A stretch of DNA of 64,000 nt from Ga0077527 sp038316355. Its GTDB lineage: Bacteria; Pseudomonadota; Gammaproteobacteria; Burkholderiales; SG8-41. The DNA lies in the NCBI GenBank assembly GCA_038316355.1, contig JBBQAO010000002.1:62001-126000 (forward strand), written 5' to 3'. The notes under the pieces are model-generated. The model did not search any database, was not told the origin of the DNA, and saw nothing but the letters and a program-made list of their open reading frames with translations. The position numbers were made by a program, and so were the translations under genes. Below, one piece after another: positions 33,265-42,293 of this stretch (positions are counted from its first letter, which is position 1; every line of letters starts with the position of its first letter).

Positions 33265-34989
33265 ATGTCTACCGAAAGTTTCATCCCGGGCAAAGACGCC
33301 TCCCTCGAATCGACCATTCGTACCATGCAGGATAAGCTGGCGACCCGCGGCTTTGTGCTCGATGAGTCGTCCTGGCTGAACCCGGTCGAGTCGATCTGGT
33401 CGGTCCATGTTCGCGACCGCGAATGCCCGATGCTGTTTGCCAACGGCAAGGGCGCGACCAAACTCGCGGCGCGCGCCAGTGCGCTTGGCGAGTTTTTTGA
33501 ACGGCTGGGCACGCATTATTTCTGGACCCATTTTCATCTGGGCGCGACCCGCGCCAACCGGCCTTTTGTCCACTACCCGCAGGAGCGCTGGTTTTCGCCG
33601 ACGGATGATGGCCATTGGCCTGCCGAACTGCTCAACCCCGAATTACACGCCTTCTACAACCCGCAGGGCAACATTGACGGTGAAGTGCTGGTCGATCTCA
33701 ACTCCGGCAATGTCGGGCGCGGCATCTGTACGCTGCCCTATACGCGCCTGCGCGACGGCGCGCAGACATGGATTCCGGTCAACATCATCGGCAACCTGTA
33801 TGTCAGCAACGGCATGGCCGCCGGCAACACGCTGATGGAAGCGCGCAGCCAGGCTTTGTCGGAAATTTTCGAGCGCAACATCAAGAACCGCATCATCAGC
33901 GGCGGTCTGTGCCTGCCCGAAGTGCCGGAGGGGGTGATCGCGCGTTATCCCGGTATTGCTGCCGGCATCAAGGGTTTGCGCGAAGCGGGTTTCGGCATCC
34001 TCGTGCGCGATGCCTCGCTCGGCGGTCGTTACCCGGTGATGAATGTCACGCTGCTGCATCCCAAGGATCAGGGCGTGTTTGCCAGCTTCGGTGCGCACCC
34101 GCGCTTCGAGGTGGCGCTGGAACGCGCGCTGACCGAATTGCTGCAGGGCAGGGCGCTGGAGTCGCTGGAGAATTTTCCCGAGCCGGGTTTCGACATGGAT
34201 GAAATCACCATGGCGTCGAATCTGGAAATCCACTTTGTCGATTCCAGCGGCGTGATCAGCTGGAACTTTCTCGGTGATACGCCGGATCATCCCTTCGTCG
34301 ACTGGAATTTCAGCACCACCACCGCGGAAGACTATGCCTGGCTGTGCGACTGCATCAAGGCCGAGGGCAGGGATATCTACGTCGCAGATTTCACTGAACA
34401 GGGGGCCTACAGCTGCCGCATTCTGGTGCCGGGCATGTCCGAAATTTATCCGGTGGAAGACCTGGCCTGGGAAAACAACAGCATCGGCAACCGCATCCGC
34501 CCGGCGCTGGTCAAACTGCCGGCACTAGGCGATGCCGAATCGAAAGCGCTGCTCGATGACCTGCAAACCCTGAACCTGAATGATGAACGGCCGCTGTGGG
34601 AAATTCTCGGCCTGGCCATTCCGGTGGATACGGTATGGAAGGAATTGCGCATCGGTGAATTGAAGACTCTGCTGGCGCTGGCCATCGGCGACGAGGACGC
34701 GACGCGCGAAGGCTGCGACTGGATCCGTCACTTCCAGGAAATGAAACCGGCACGCCATCTGGTATATCGCTGTATTGAAAGCCTGATGAACCTCGAGGAT
34801 GCGGATAACTTCAGGCGTTCGCTGAAGCTGCTCTATGGCGCGGAAACCGTGCGCCAGGCCGAGGCGCTGCTCAATCGCAGCGAACGCTTCTTCGGTCTGG
34901 AAACCCTGGGTGCGGACATGGAGGGCAGCCCCATGCACCAGACTCTGCTCGCGGCGTATGACAAGTTGTTTGCGCAGGCTGCAGCCTGA
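33265..34989 (+). CDS. ycaO: YcaO protein (ribosomal S12 methylthiotransferase accessory type)
   Basis: The 574-residue protein closely follows E. coli YcaO from its N-terminus (FIPGKDASLE) through FANGKGATKLAARASALGEFFERL, MNVTLL..FASFGAHPRFEVALERALTELLQGR, IHFVDSSGVISWNF and VDWNFSTTTAED. YcaO enzymes use ATP to activate amide backbones. The E. coli protein is linked to RimO-dependent thiomethylation of ribosomal protein S12, and no precursor peptide or partner typical of a natural-product cluster is seen here. I choose the ATG at 33265 to match the family N-terminus. Confidence 0.94.
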   Translation: MSTESFIPGKDASLESTIRTMQDKLATRGFVLDESSWLNPVESIWSVHVRDRECPMLFANGKGATKLAARASALGEFFERLGTHYFWTHFHLGATRANRPFVHYPQERWFSPTDDGHWPAELLNPELHAFYNPQGNIDGEVLVDLNSGNVGRGICTLPYTRLRDGAQTWIPVNIIGNLYVSNGMAAGNTLMEARSQALSEIFERNIKNRIISGGLCLPEVPEGVIARYPGIAAGIKGLREAGFGILVRDASLGGRYPVMNVTLLHPKDQGVFASFGAHPRFEVALERALTELLQGRALESLENFPEPGFDMDEITMASNLEIHFVDSSGVISWNFLGDTPDHPFVDWNFSTTTAEDYAWLCDCIKAEGRDIYVADFTEQGAYSCRILVPGMSEIYPVEDLAWENNSIGNRIRPALVKLPALGDAESKALLDDLQTLNLNDERPLWEILGLAIPVDTVWKELRIGELKTLLALAIGDEDATREGCDWIRHFQEMKPARHLVYRCIESLMNLEDADNFRRSLKLLYGAETVRQAEALLNRSERFFGLETLGADMEGSPMHQTLLAAYDKLFAQAAA

Positions 34990-35103
34990 ACATTTGCAGC
35001 GCCGGCTACCCCTGTTAAAGATATGCAGACAGAGCTTTGATCCGGAGCCGCGGTATATTATTCTTTCGTCTGCGTTCATGCGCAAATATGAAAGGCCATC
35101 AAT

Positions 35104-35280
35104 ATGGGTTCTGAGAATTTCATCGTGAGTTATGCACGGGCCTGCGGCAGCGGCAATCTGCCCTTTTCGGAGTGCGGGCCCGTTTGGCAATGCGCCATCA
35201 TCGCCGTGCTTTTGCTTGCCGCTGTCGCGGTACTGGTCTTGCTCAGGTTTCATGGCGATACTCAATCCGCGAGCACTTGA
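35104..35280 (+). CDS. Small single-pass membrane protein, 58 residues
   Basis: Starts MGSENFIVSYARACGSG; residues about 29-48 (AIIAVLLLAAVAVLVLL) form one transmembrane helix, and the tail RFHGDTQSAST is short and polar. AAAGG lies upstream of the ATG. Its TGA is directly followed by the TTG start of the next gene, so the two are probably translationally coupled. Two or three cysteines occur before the helix. No family recognised; easily missed because of its size. Confidence 0.6.
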   Translation: MGSENFIVSYARACGSGNLPFSECGPVWQCAIIAVLLLAAVAVLVLLRFHGDTQSAST

Positions 35281-35805
35281 TTGAAAGCGGCCGAAATCTC
35301 TCTATCGCATCCATTGCTGCGGCTTGCCGGGCGGTTGCTGCTCTTGATGTGCCTTGGGCTGCCTGCCGGCGCTCATGCCCAAACAACCCCGGCACACTGG
35401 TCGCCGCAGCTGTGGCTCAATGCCGGCACTTATTCCCATCATTTCGATCGCGACAAAAATTTTCGCGAAGACAATGTCGGCATCGGTGCCGAGCTGTGGT
35501 TTGCCGAAGATCACGCGTTGATGGCGGGCACCTTCATCAACAGTGACCGGGTGAGAAGTCATTACGGCGCCTATCAGTGGCGCCCGCTGCATTGGCAACC
35601 GGCCGGCATCAAGGTCGGTGCGGGCATCACGGTAGGCGCTTTCGACGGGTATCCCCGCTATCACAATGGCGGCTGGTTTCCGGCGTTGCTCCCGGTGCTC
35701 GCCGTGGAATACAAGCGGGTTGGCGTGAATATTTTTCTCGTGCCAACGATCCGTGATCACCTCGACGGGGCCATAGCAGTGCAACTTAAGCTGCGCGTCT
35801 GGTAG
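35281..35805 (+). CDS. Predicted small outer-membrane beta-barrel or exported protein
   Basis: The 174-residue protein starts at a TTG immediately after the stop of the 58-residue membrane protein. A signal peptide ends near AGAHAQTT. The mature part alternates aromatic, glycine and polar residues (LWLNAGTYSHHFD, NVGIGAELWFAEDHALMAGTFINSDRVRSHYGAYQWRP, KVGAGITVGAFDGYPRYHNGGW) and ends in LKLRVW, an aromatic C-terminus usual for outer-membrane barrels. The pattern resembles small barrels such as PagP, but catalytic residues cannot be matched with confidence. Confidence 0.7.
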   Translation: MKAAEISLSHPLLRLAGRLLLLMCLGLPAGAHAQTTPAHWSPQLWLNAGTYSHHFDRDKNFREDNVGIGAELWFAEDHALMAGTFINSDRVRSHYGAYQWRPLHWQPAGIKVGAGITVGAFDGYPRYHNGGWFPALLPVLAVEYKRVGVNIFLVPTIRDHLDGAIAVQLKLRVW

Positions 35806-35863
35806 TCAACATTCCTCTTGACCGTGCATTAAGCTGCACCGAGCGCCCCGCCCATTTAAATTA

Positions 35864-35878
35864 CCAATAAAAACAATA
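35864..35878 (+). repeat. Recurrent intergenic AT-rich motif, copy 2
   Basis: CCAATAAAAACAATA lies 58 bases after the preceding stop; it is the same core, CAATAAAAACAA, as the copies at 28761, 48331 and 55551. Confidence 0.5.
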
Positions 35879-35885
35879 TGTTACA

Positions 35886-36077
35886 GTGATTTTTATAAGA
35901 CGGGCGTTCTGGCAGGGTGCCTGTTTTGTTTTTGGGCTGTCAGCAGCCAGCGAATTTAAGTGCGGGGTTCTCGAGCCCGAAATTTACGCGATGATGGTGG
36001 CCGGACTGGGTTTCTCGGCCGGGCTGGAAAACGCAGAAAACGGGCTGTTGCCTGATTTGTCTTTGTGTCGCCCCTGA
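35886..36077 (+). pseudogene. Remnant of a PEP-CTERM protein gene
   Basis: The only recognisable piece is VLEPEIYAMMVAGLGF, which resembles the common PEP-CTERM tail (VPEPETYAMMLAGLG) with a substituted first proline and no basic end. The sequence before it has no exported domain, and the continuation lacks the Arg cluster. A terminator follows, as expected at the end of a former gene. The rest of the 35806-36156 gap holds nothing else. Confidence 0.5.
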
Positions 36078-36106
36078 AAAACCCCTGCAGCAGCGGAGGT
36101 TTTTTT
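36077..36106 (+). terminator. Rho-independent terminator
   Basis: An A-rich/T-rich flanked stem (AACCCCTGC paired with GCGGAGGTT, one mismatch, AGCA loop) is followed by seven T residues. Confidence 0.7.
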
Positions 36107-36168
36107 CGGAGAGTGGTGAACATCCCAGCCGTATCATTGCGCAAAAGAACCAGTGGGTGGAGGCCGGC

Positions 36169-36474
36169 ATGACACGCCTGTTTGTATTTTTTCTGATTCT
36201 GATTTCCGGCATCATCACGTCCGGCTGCGGCGGGGACAGAGAGCCGGCTGCGCCGGCACGATCCCCGGCTGCACAGCCGAAATCTGCGCCGATCGATATC
36301 AACCGCGCAGACGTGAAAGCGCTGATGGCACTTAAAGGCATCGGCGAAGTCCGCGCCAATGCCATAGTCCGCGGCCGTCCCTATGCGCGTAAAGACGAAC
36401 TCGTGCAGCGCGGAATCGTACCGCTCGCGGTCTACGAAGAAATCAGGGATCAGATTATCGCGCGGCAAAAATAG
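36169..36474 (+). CDS. Lipoprotein with a helix-hairpin-helix (ComEA-like) domain
   Basis: The protein has 101 residues from the ATG at 36169, 6 bases after GGAGG. The lipoprotein signal reads IITSGCGGD (lipid Cys about 19), followed by a Pro/Ala linker and one HhH domain (PIDINRADVKALMALKGIGEVRANAIVRGRPYARKDELVQRGIVPLAVYEEIRD). HhH domains of this type bind DNA backbone in ComEA, or serve as small structural domains. A surface or periplasmic DNA-binding role is possible, but no other competence gene is nearby. Confidence 0.82.
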   Translation: MTRLFVFFLILISGIITSGCGGDREPAAPARSPAAQPKSAPIDINRADVKALMALKGIGEVRANAIVRGRPYARKDELVQRGIVPLAVYEEIRDQIIARQK

Positions 36475-36513
36475 CCTGGATGCCGTGCCAGCCCGCCTGC
36501 ACGGGTCTCGCCA

Positions 36514-37140
36514 CTATTTGCCCGGCGGCGCCAGCGGCAGCGGCGTCCCCGGCGGCACAGGGGTGCCGTCGACGTTCAGGCACATCGACACCAGCACGTA
36601 AAACCCGTTGACCGAAATCAGGTCAACCACGCCGCGTTCGCCGAAACGCTCCAGCGCAGTTTTGTAGCTGGCGTCGCTGACCTGTTGCGTGTCGTGCAGT
36701 TCGCGCGAAAAGTTGTAAACGATGGTTTCGTCGGCATCCATGTTCGCCGGACGCCGGCCCTGTGCGATGTCTTCGGCGATGGCCGGATTCAGCCCGCCTT
36801 CCAGTGCCAGCTTGTGATGCGCCACCCATTCATACTGTGAAGTCCAGTGCCGCGCCGTGATCAGGATCGCCAGTTCATTGAGCTTGCCCGCCAAGGAGCT
36901 GCGGAAGCGGATTTCCTCGCCGAGTTTTTGTACGAGATCGCCAATGCCCGGGCTGCGCAGCCAGACATTGAACGGTCCGCCCAGCGGCCCCGGCTTTGAC
37001 GCGCCGGAACTGGCCAGTTTGGCGCGCGGGCCGGATTTGATCGCCTCGGTCAGCGCGCTTTGTTCCGGCGTCAGGTTTTCCACCGGGATCAGTTTGAAGC
37101 GGCGGTTGTCGGCGGTGGGGGTATTTTTCGGCTCGCTCAT
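36514..37140 (-). CDS. Carboxymuconolactone decarboxylase-family protein
   Basis: The 208-residue protein contains the CMD fold segment RFRSSLAGKLNELAILITARHWTSQYEWVAHHKLALEGGLNPAIAEDIAQGRRP. It has the H..E/H pattern of decarboxylase-type members and no CxxC, so it is unlikely to be an AhpD-like disulfide reductase. Comparable stand-alone proteins are common in aromatic-degrading Burkholderiales. Divergent from the receptor gene at 37239, so the two may share a regulatory region, but no regulator gene is attached. Confidence 0.87.
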   Translation of the reverse strand: MSEPKNTPTADNRRFKLIPVENLTPEQSALTEAIKSGPRAKLASSGASKPGPLGGPFNVWLRSPGIGDLVQKLGEEIRFRSSLAGKLNELAILITARHWTSQYEWVAHHKLALEGGLNPAIAEDIAQGRRPANMDADETIVYNFSRELHDTQQVSDASYKTALERFGERGVVDLISVNGFYVLVSMCLNVDGTPVPPGTPLPLAPPGK

Positions 37141-37238
37141 GGTCAGCCCTGATGTGGAAAAAAATGCAACTTAACATGAACGCAAGATTTTGATGCTACG
37201 ATTCCGGCGCAAATCAACCACCTTATGGACAGAGTGAC

Positions 37239-38228
37239 GTGAACAAAAAACGCCAGCACATTTCCGCCGCATCGCGCCTGCTCCTGCCGGCCATCGCCGC
37301 CTTGAGCGCCGTGTTTACGCAGGCTGCAGTTGCGCAGACCTTTCCGGCGAAACCGATCCGCATCGTGGTGCCTGCGGCGCCTGGCGGCGGTACCGACATC
37401 CTGGCGCGGTTGTTGTCGCCGAAACTGCAGGATCAGTTCGGCCAGCAGATCATCATCGAGAACCGTGCCGGCGGCGCGACCATGATCGGCACCGAATTCG
37501 TCGCGCGTTCAGTGCCCGACGGCCACACCCTGGTCATCGCGACCACGCCGCATGCGATCAACCCGACCTTGTACAAAAAAGTGCCCTATGACTCAGTCAG
37601 GGATTTCACCATGATCAGTCAGCTCGGGCTGACGACCACCGTGCTGGTCGTGCATCCCTCGCTGCCGGTGAACAACGTCAGGGAATTCATCGCGCTGGCC
37701 AAATCGAAGCCGGGCCAACTCACCGCCGGCACCGCCGCCGGCAATTCTGCCTACCTCGCCGTCGAAATGCTCAAGACCATGGCGAAAATCGACGCAGTGA
37801 ATATCCCGTACAAGGGCGCGGGCCAGGCGCTGACCGACCTGATTGCCGGCCATATCCAGTTCCAGGTCAACACGCTGCTCGCTGCGAAACCCTTCATCGA
37901 TTCGGGTCGTCTGCGCGCGATCGGTGTATGCAGCGCCAAACGTTCGGCGACTCTGCCCAATGTGCAGGCCATCGGTGAAACGCTGACAGGTTTTGAAACC
38001 AGCGGCTGGTATGCCTTGCTTGGGCCGGCGAACATTCCGCGCGACGTCACATTGCGTATTCACGACGGTTTCTCCAAGGCCTTGCGTACGCCGGAAATTA
38101 CCAACCGCCTCGCCCAGCAGGGCGTGGAAGTCACTGCCAGCACACCCGATGAGCTGGCGAGGGTGATGCCGCTGGAAATCAAGAAGTGGGGCGAGGTCGT
38201 CAAGTCCTCGGGCGCAACCCCGGGCTGA
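37239..38228 (+). CDS. Bug/TctC-family tripartite tricarboxylate receptor
   Basis: The 329-residue protein starts with GTG at 37239. A basic N-terminus (MNKKRQHISAASR) and hydrophobic run end at AAVAQTFP, followed by AKPIRIVVPAAPGGGTDILARLL. Internal motifs (NIPYKGAGQALTDLIAGHIQFQ, FETSGWYALLGPANIPR) are canonical. Fifth orphan receptor of the window. It is followed by two minus-strand genes (HIT protein and enolase-superfamily enzyme) that may belong to the same catabolic theme. Confidence 0.93.
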   Translation: MNKKRQHISAASRLLLPAIAALSAVFTQAAVAQTFPAKPIRIVVPAAPGGGTDILARLLSPKLQDQFGQQIIIENRAGGATMIGTEFVARSVPDGHTLVIATTPHAINPTLYKKVPYDSVRDFTMISQLGLTTTVLVVHPSLPVNNVREFIALAKSKPGQLTAGTAAGNSAYLAVEMLKTMAKIDAVNIPYKGAGQALTDLIAGHIQFQVNTLLAAKPFIDSGRLRAIGVCSAKRSATLPNVQAIGETLTGFETSGWYALLGPANIPRDVTLRIHDGFSKALRTPEITNRLAQQGVEVTASTPDELARVMPLEIKKWGEVVKSSGATPG

Positions 38229-38256
38229 TCGGGCAAATTGCAGCGGCACCGGCAGC

Positions 38257-38709
38257 TTAAAAATCCCGGTATTTCTTTGTCGCCAGCAGGCGGACAATTT
38301 CCGCGCGTATTCCGGCGATGTCATCCCCGCGCAGCGGTTCCAGATTGCCCATTTCCCTGCGAAAGGCCTCGCGCGTCGGCGGAAACGCCAGCGCGTGGCC
38401 CCAGGGCTGCAGCGTCGCCTTGAGCGCGCGGCCATACAGGTGCACATGCAATTTCTGCCGCCAGTTGCCGTTGTCCTGGTAATTGATGCGGCCGATTTCG
38501 ATGCCTTTGCGTGTCAGCACGGTTTTCAGCGCTGCGCCGCCGACCATGGTCAGTTTCACCAGCTCGACCGCCTGTTCCGGTGAGAGCTGCGTGCGGTCTT
38601 CCACAGCGATCTTAGGATCGATCACCACATGCCCGCCGTCGCTGCGCGATACGTGCGGCTGGTCGAGGGTTTTCAGGATGAAGTGCCGGGCTTCGTAAAC
38701 GAGAGCCAC
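38257..38709 (-). CDS. HIT-like (histidine triad) protein
   Basis: The 150-residue protein has QKLHVHLYGRA, the HxHx(Y) core of the HIT superfamily, preceded by a helical region (LSPEQAVELVKLTMVGGAALKTVLTRKGIEIGRINYQDNGNW). The third triad histidine is replaced by Tyr-Gly, so nucleotide hydrolase activity may be altered or absent. It ends one codon from the start of the enolase-superfamily gene's 3' end (38712), consistent with one transcript from 39770 downwards. Confidence 0.78.
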   Translation of the reverse strand: MALVYEARHFILKTLDQPHVSRSDGGHVVIDPKIAVEDRTQLSPEQAVELVKLTMVGGAALKTVLTRKGIEIGRINYQDNGNWRQKLHVHLYGRALKATLQPWGHALAFPPTREAFRREMGNLEPLRGDDIAGIRAEIVRLLATKKYRDF

Positions 38710-38711
38710 GT

Positions 38712-39770
38712 TCAGTCCTTTAACGAAAAGCCCAGTCCCGGCGCAGCGGGCACCTGCAGCTTGCCGTCCCTGAATTCCGGTTCTGTCGCAAACCGCGCGC
38801 GCAGCGCGACATGCGCGCCGTGCACTTCGAGCATGCCGCCGTGCGCGTGGCCGGCCATCGCCGGCAGGTTCGCAGCTTCAAAGCCGCCAGCGCCGGTGAC
38901 CGGGATGCCGTGGGCTTCGGCCAGAGCGAGGATGCGCAGCATCGCGCTGAGGCCCCCGCAAAAGGCGGCGTTGGGCTGCAGGATGTCGAGCGCGCTGGCG
39001 GCGAGCACGTCACGGAACCACGTCATTGACTGGATCATCTGGCCTGAGGCCAGCGGAATGCTGATGGCGCGGCGCAGCTCGGCCAGCGATGGAATGTCGT
39101 TGCCGCGTACCGGCTCCTCGAAAAATGCGATGTCGCAATCGGCAACCAGTGCCGCCAGCCGCTTGGCTTCGGCCACCGTGAACGCACAGTTTGCATCCAG
39201 CATCAGTGGCGCATTGCCGATTGCCCTGCGCACGGCGCGGATGCGTTGTGCATCCTCATCCAGGCTGCGCCCGGCGCCGACGAGGATTTTGGCGCCATGG
39301 AATCCGGCGGCCAGCGCGGCCTTGCAGGCGGCGATCAGTTCGGGTTCGGTGAAGGCGGGCAGCCCTGCAGTGGCATAGGCCGGCACCGCAGTGCGCGCGC
39401 CGCCGATCAATCGCGTCACCGGCTGATTCAGCGCCTTGCCCTTGATGTCCCACAGTGCGAGGTCCAGCGCCGACATCGCCGACACAAACACGCCGGTGGA
39501 TTGGCGCGGATTGAATTTTTTGGCGAGCTGCACGGTGACCGCCTCGATATCCAGCGGGTCCATGTCCTTGGCCGTGGCATTGATGCCGCTGTTCAGCAGA
39601 TGTGCCACCTGGTCGGCGAGAAAACGACCGGTTACACCGGTGCCAGTTACGCCGTCGCTGGTGCTTACGCGACAACGGAGAAAAGTCAGGCTTTCCTGTC
39701 CGGCGTAGGCATCGGCGGAACGGACGGGTTTGATGTGTTCGACTGCGGCTTCGATCTGTTTTATGAGCAT
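38712..39770 (-). CDS. Mandelate racemase/muconate lactonizing enzyme family protein
   Basis: The protein has 352 residues from the ATG at 39770. It has the enolase-superfamily capping domain (TDGVTG-like SDGVTGTGVTG, ALWDIKGKALNQPVTRLIGG) and barrel with LMLDANCAFTVAEA (first metal ligand), IAFFEEPVRGND (second) and PLASGQMIQS. At the last, where MR- and MLE-type enzymes carry the third acidic metal ligand, a Gln is seen. GFHGAKILVG provides one candidate lysine. The family abstracts a proton alpha to a carboxylate. The Gln suggests altered metal binding or a divergent subgroup. Confidence 0.85.
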   Translation of the reverse strand: MLIKQIEAAVEHIKPVRSADAYAGQESLTFLRCRVSTSDGVTGTGVTGRFLADQVAHLLNSGINATAKDMDPLDIEAVTVQLAKKFNPRQSTGVFVSAMSALDLALWDIKGKALNQPVTRLIGGARTAVPAYATAGLPAFTEPELIAACKAALAAGFHGAKILVGAGRSLDEDAQRIRAVRRAIGNAPLMLDANCAFTVAEAKRLAALVADCDIAFFEEPVRGNDIPSLAELRRAISIPLASGQMIQSMTWFRDVLAASALDILQPNAAFCGGLSAMLRILALAEAHGIPVTGAGGFEAANLPAMAGHAHGGMLEVHGAHVALRARFATEPEFRDGKLQVPAAPGLGFSLKD

Positions 39771-40002
39771 GTTCAATGAGAGATCAGGCGGTTGTTGAAG
39801 TCGGGTAACCGCAGTAGAGGGCGGGAGTAATTTCACGACCACTTTATCACGCGGAAGATGGGTGTTGAGGCTTCGAGGCGACCAGAGTTGCCGGACAGGG
39901 CGGGCTGACTCTCATCAAAAATCGCTGCCCCAAGCCTTATAATGCATTGCACACCGGACGGGTCGGGGCGCAGCGGAAATCCACGATCAGACGGGACAGA
40001 GC

Positions 40003-42258
40003 ATGTCAGCGAACAAGGAAGCAGCAGCGGTCACGCAGCAGGACTTGCGGGGTCAACATGGTCTGCGCGGATATCTCGGTGATCTTGCCGGTGGTTTTAC
40101 CGCGACGCTGATTGCCATTCCGCATGCGATGGGTCTGGGACTGCTGGCATTTGCGGCGCTCGGGCCGTCTTACGCCGCCACCGGGGTGATGGCGGGCTTG
40201 TTGTCGTCTGTCGTGGGCAGTTTTGTCGCAGGCGCGATACCCGCGGTGCCCGGCCAGATGATGGGCGCACGTACTTCGACCACGGTTGTGTTCGCCGGCA
40301 TTCTCGCTGTGCTGGCCACACATCCGCTGCTGTAGACCCCGGCCGGGCCGGATATACCGCAGGTACTGACATTAGCATTTATTGCTGTTTTCCTGTCGGG
40401 TCTGTTCCAGGCCGGATTTGGCGTATTCGGTTTTGGTCAGGCAATCAAGTTCGCGCCCTATCCGGTCGTTGCCGGATTCATGAACGGGATTGCGCTGTTG
40501 ATGCTGCTTTCCCAGGCCGGGGCTGCACTGGGCATGCACGTGGGAGTCTCCGGACCGGAAATTCTGCGCAATCTTGATGCGGTCCGACCGGGTAGTGTGG
40601 TCGTTACCATCGTGGTGGTGACGATGATTTTTCTCGCCCCCCGATTGACGCGCAAAGTCCCCACCCTGCTTTGCGGGCTGATCGCGGGATTGTCCTTGCA
40701 TTATCTGATCGGGTATTTCGCGCCTGATGCGGTGGGCCCGGTCGTAGGTCCCTTACCGGTGATGGACTTCGCGCCACGCGAACTCGTCGCCATGGTGCAT
40801 CTTTCCGGACGGGAGGAGATCGTGACCTGGCTGGAGTTTCTGCTGCCAAGCGCACTGCTGCTGGCTTCGGTTGCTGCGCTGGATGGTTTGCTCGCTGCTG
40901 TAGTGACCGACCCAGTCATCCGCAGCCGGCATGATAGTAATAAGTTACTGAAAGGGCAGGGGGCAGCCAACGCACTGGCCGCCGCGTTTGGCGCTATCCC
41001 CGTTGTAACCTCGACGCATACCAGTGTTGCCAATTACCTTGCTGGCGGTCGTACTTCTGCCGCCGCCCTCTTCCACGCACTGTTCATGGTGGGTTCCGTG
41101 CTGGCACTGGGCGGATTGATTGCCTATATCCCGGTGTCGGCACTGGCGGGAGTCATTATTTACACCGCGCTGATGTTGGTCGACCGCTGGACCCGGGACA
41201 TGGTGCGGCGGCTGGGCGATGCTGGTACGGATCGTAGGGAAATCCTGCTCAACCTGGGTGTGGTACTGGGTGTAACCCTGGCTCTGCTGCTGTTCAACAT
41301 GATCGTGGCGTTTGCAATTGGCATCACCGCTGCTGTGTTGATGCTGCTGGCCAAACTCAGCGGTTCACCGGTGAGACGGACGCTGGACGGATCCGTGCGG
41401 ACCTCTCTGAAAATACGCAATCTTGAAGCGCGCACCGCTCTCCAGTCACTGGGGCAGCAGATCCGGATTTTCGAACTCGAAGGCGCCATTTTTTTCGGGA
41501 CGACAGACCGCTTGCAAAGCGATGTCGAGAACCTGCCCGAACATAGCCGTTATGTGATTCTGGACTTCCGCCTGGTCAGCGATATCGATGCCAGTGGCGC
41601 ACATGCACTGGAAACCATAGGCCATATGGCCGCCCACCGTAACATGCGCATTTTGCTCAGCCACCTGCGCGAGGAAAAAGGGCACGGCCGTTATCTGCTT
41701 ACGCTGGGGATCGCGCCCGTAGTCGGGCGCGAGCACTGGTTTGCCGACCTTGATCGCGCACTTGAGTGGGCCGAGGATCATCTGCTTGAGCAAACCCGGT
41801 TCGCTGATGCGCCGGAACTTTCGTTGAATGACATGGCATTATTCGCCGGTCTCACAGCTGGAGAAATGGAAAAAATCACCGGTTTGCTCAAACGCCATGA
41901 ACTTGAACATCGTGATGTGGTATTCAACGAGGGCGAAGAAGGAGACCGTCTGTTTCTGATTGCCCGCGGCTCGGTGAGTATCAAGATCAGCCTGACGGAC
42001 GAAGCTCACGCGCGTCGTCTCGCAACTTTTGTACCTGGCGTTTTTTTCGGCGAAATGGCGATGATCGAAGGGCAACGCCGCTCCGCCGATGCTTTTGCCA
42101 ATGGCGAACATGTGGTGCTGTATTCACTTGGCGCGAGAGACTTCTCGACGCTGATCCAGCGGCATCCGCAACTGGGCATCAAGATTTATCGTAACCTCAG
42201 CCGCGAACTGGCCTCCCGACTGCGCGCGACCAGCGGTGCATTGCGCGCACTGGAATAA
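40003..42258 (+). pseudogene. SulP-type anion transporter with STAS and cyclic-nucleotide-binding domains, interrupted by an amber codon
   Basis: One open frame of about 751 codons is broken only by TAG at 40333-40335 (HPLL-stop-TPAGPD); the flanks read straight through as a SulP permease. Segments in order: SulP membrane core (LAGGFTATLIAIPHAMGLGLLAFA, GFGQAIKFAPYPVVAGFMNGIALLM); STAS domain (FELEGAIFFGTTDRLQSDVE...LDFRLVSDIDASGAHALE, about 500-590); C-terminal cNMP-binding domain (VVFNEGEEGDRLFLIARGSVSI, FFGEMAMIEGQRRSADAFA). A single C-to-T change from CAG would give the TAG. The downstream part has an internal ATG (40480) but would lack the first helices. It is either a recent pseudogene or a sequencing error. 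Confidence 0.82.
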
Positions 42259-42293
42259 AGGCGGGCTGTAGCGGCGCAGGGGTGAATACGCGC

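Noticed and set aside
33265..34989. YcaO as the core of a thiazole/oxazole-modified peptide cluster
   Set aside because: The sequence follows E. coli YcaO throughout, and no precursor peptide, dehydrogenase or exporter lies nearby.
40333..40335. TAG in the SulP gene as pyrrolysine or a programmed readthrough site
   Set aside because: A one-step CAG-to-TAG change explains it. Nothing suggests pyrrolysine use in this kind of organism, and the residue lies in an unremarkable loop.
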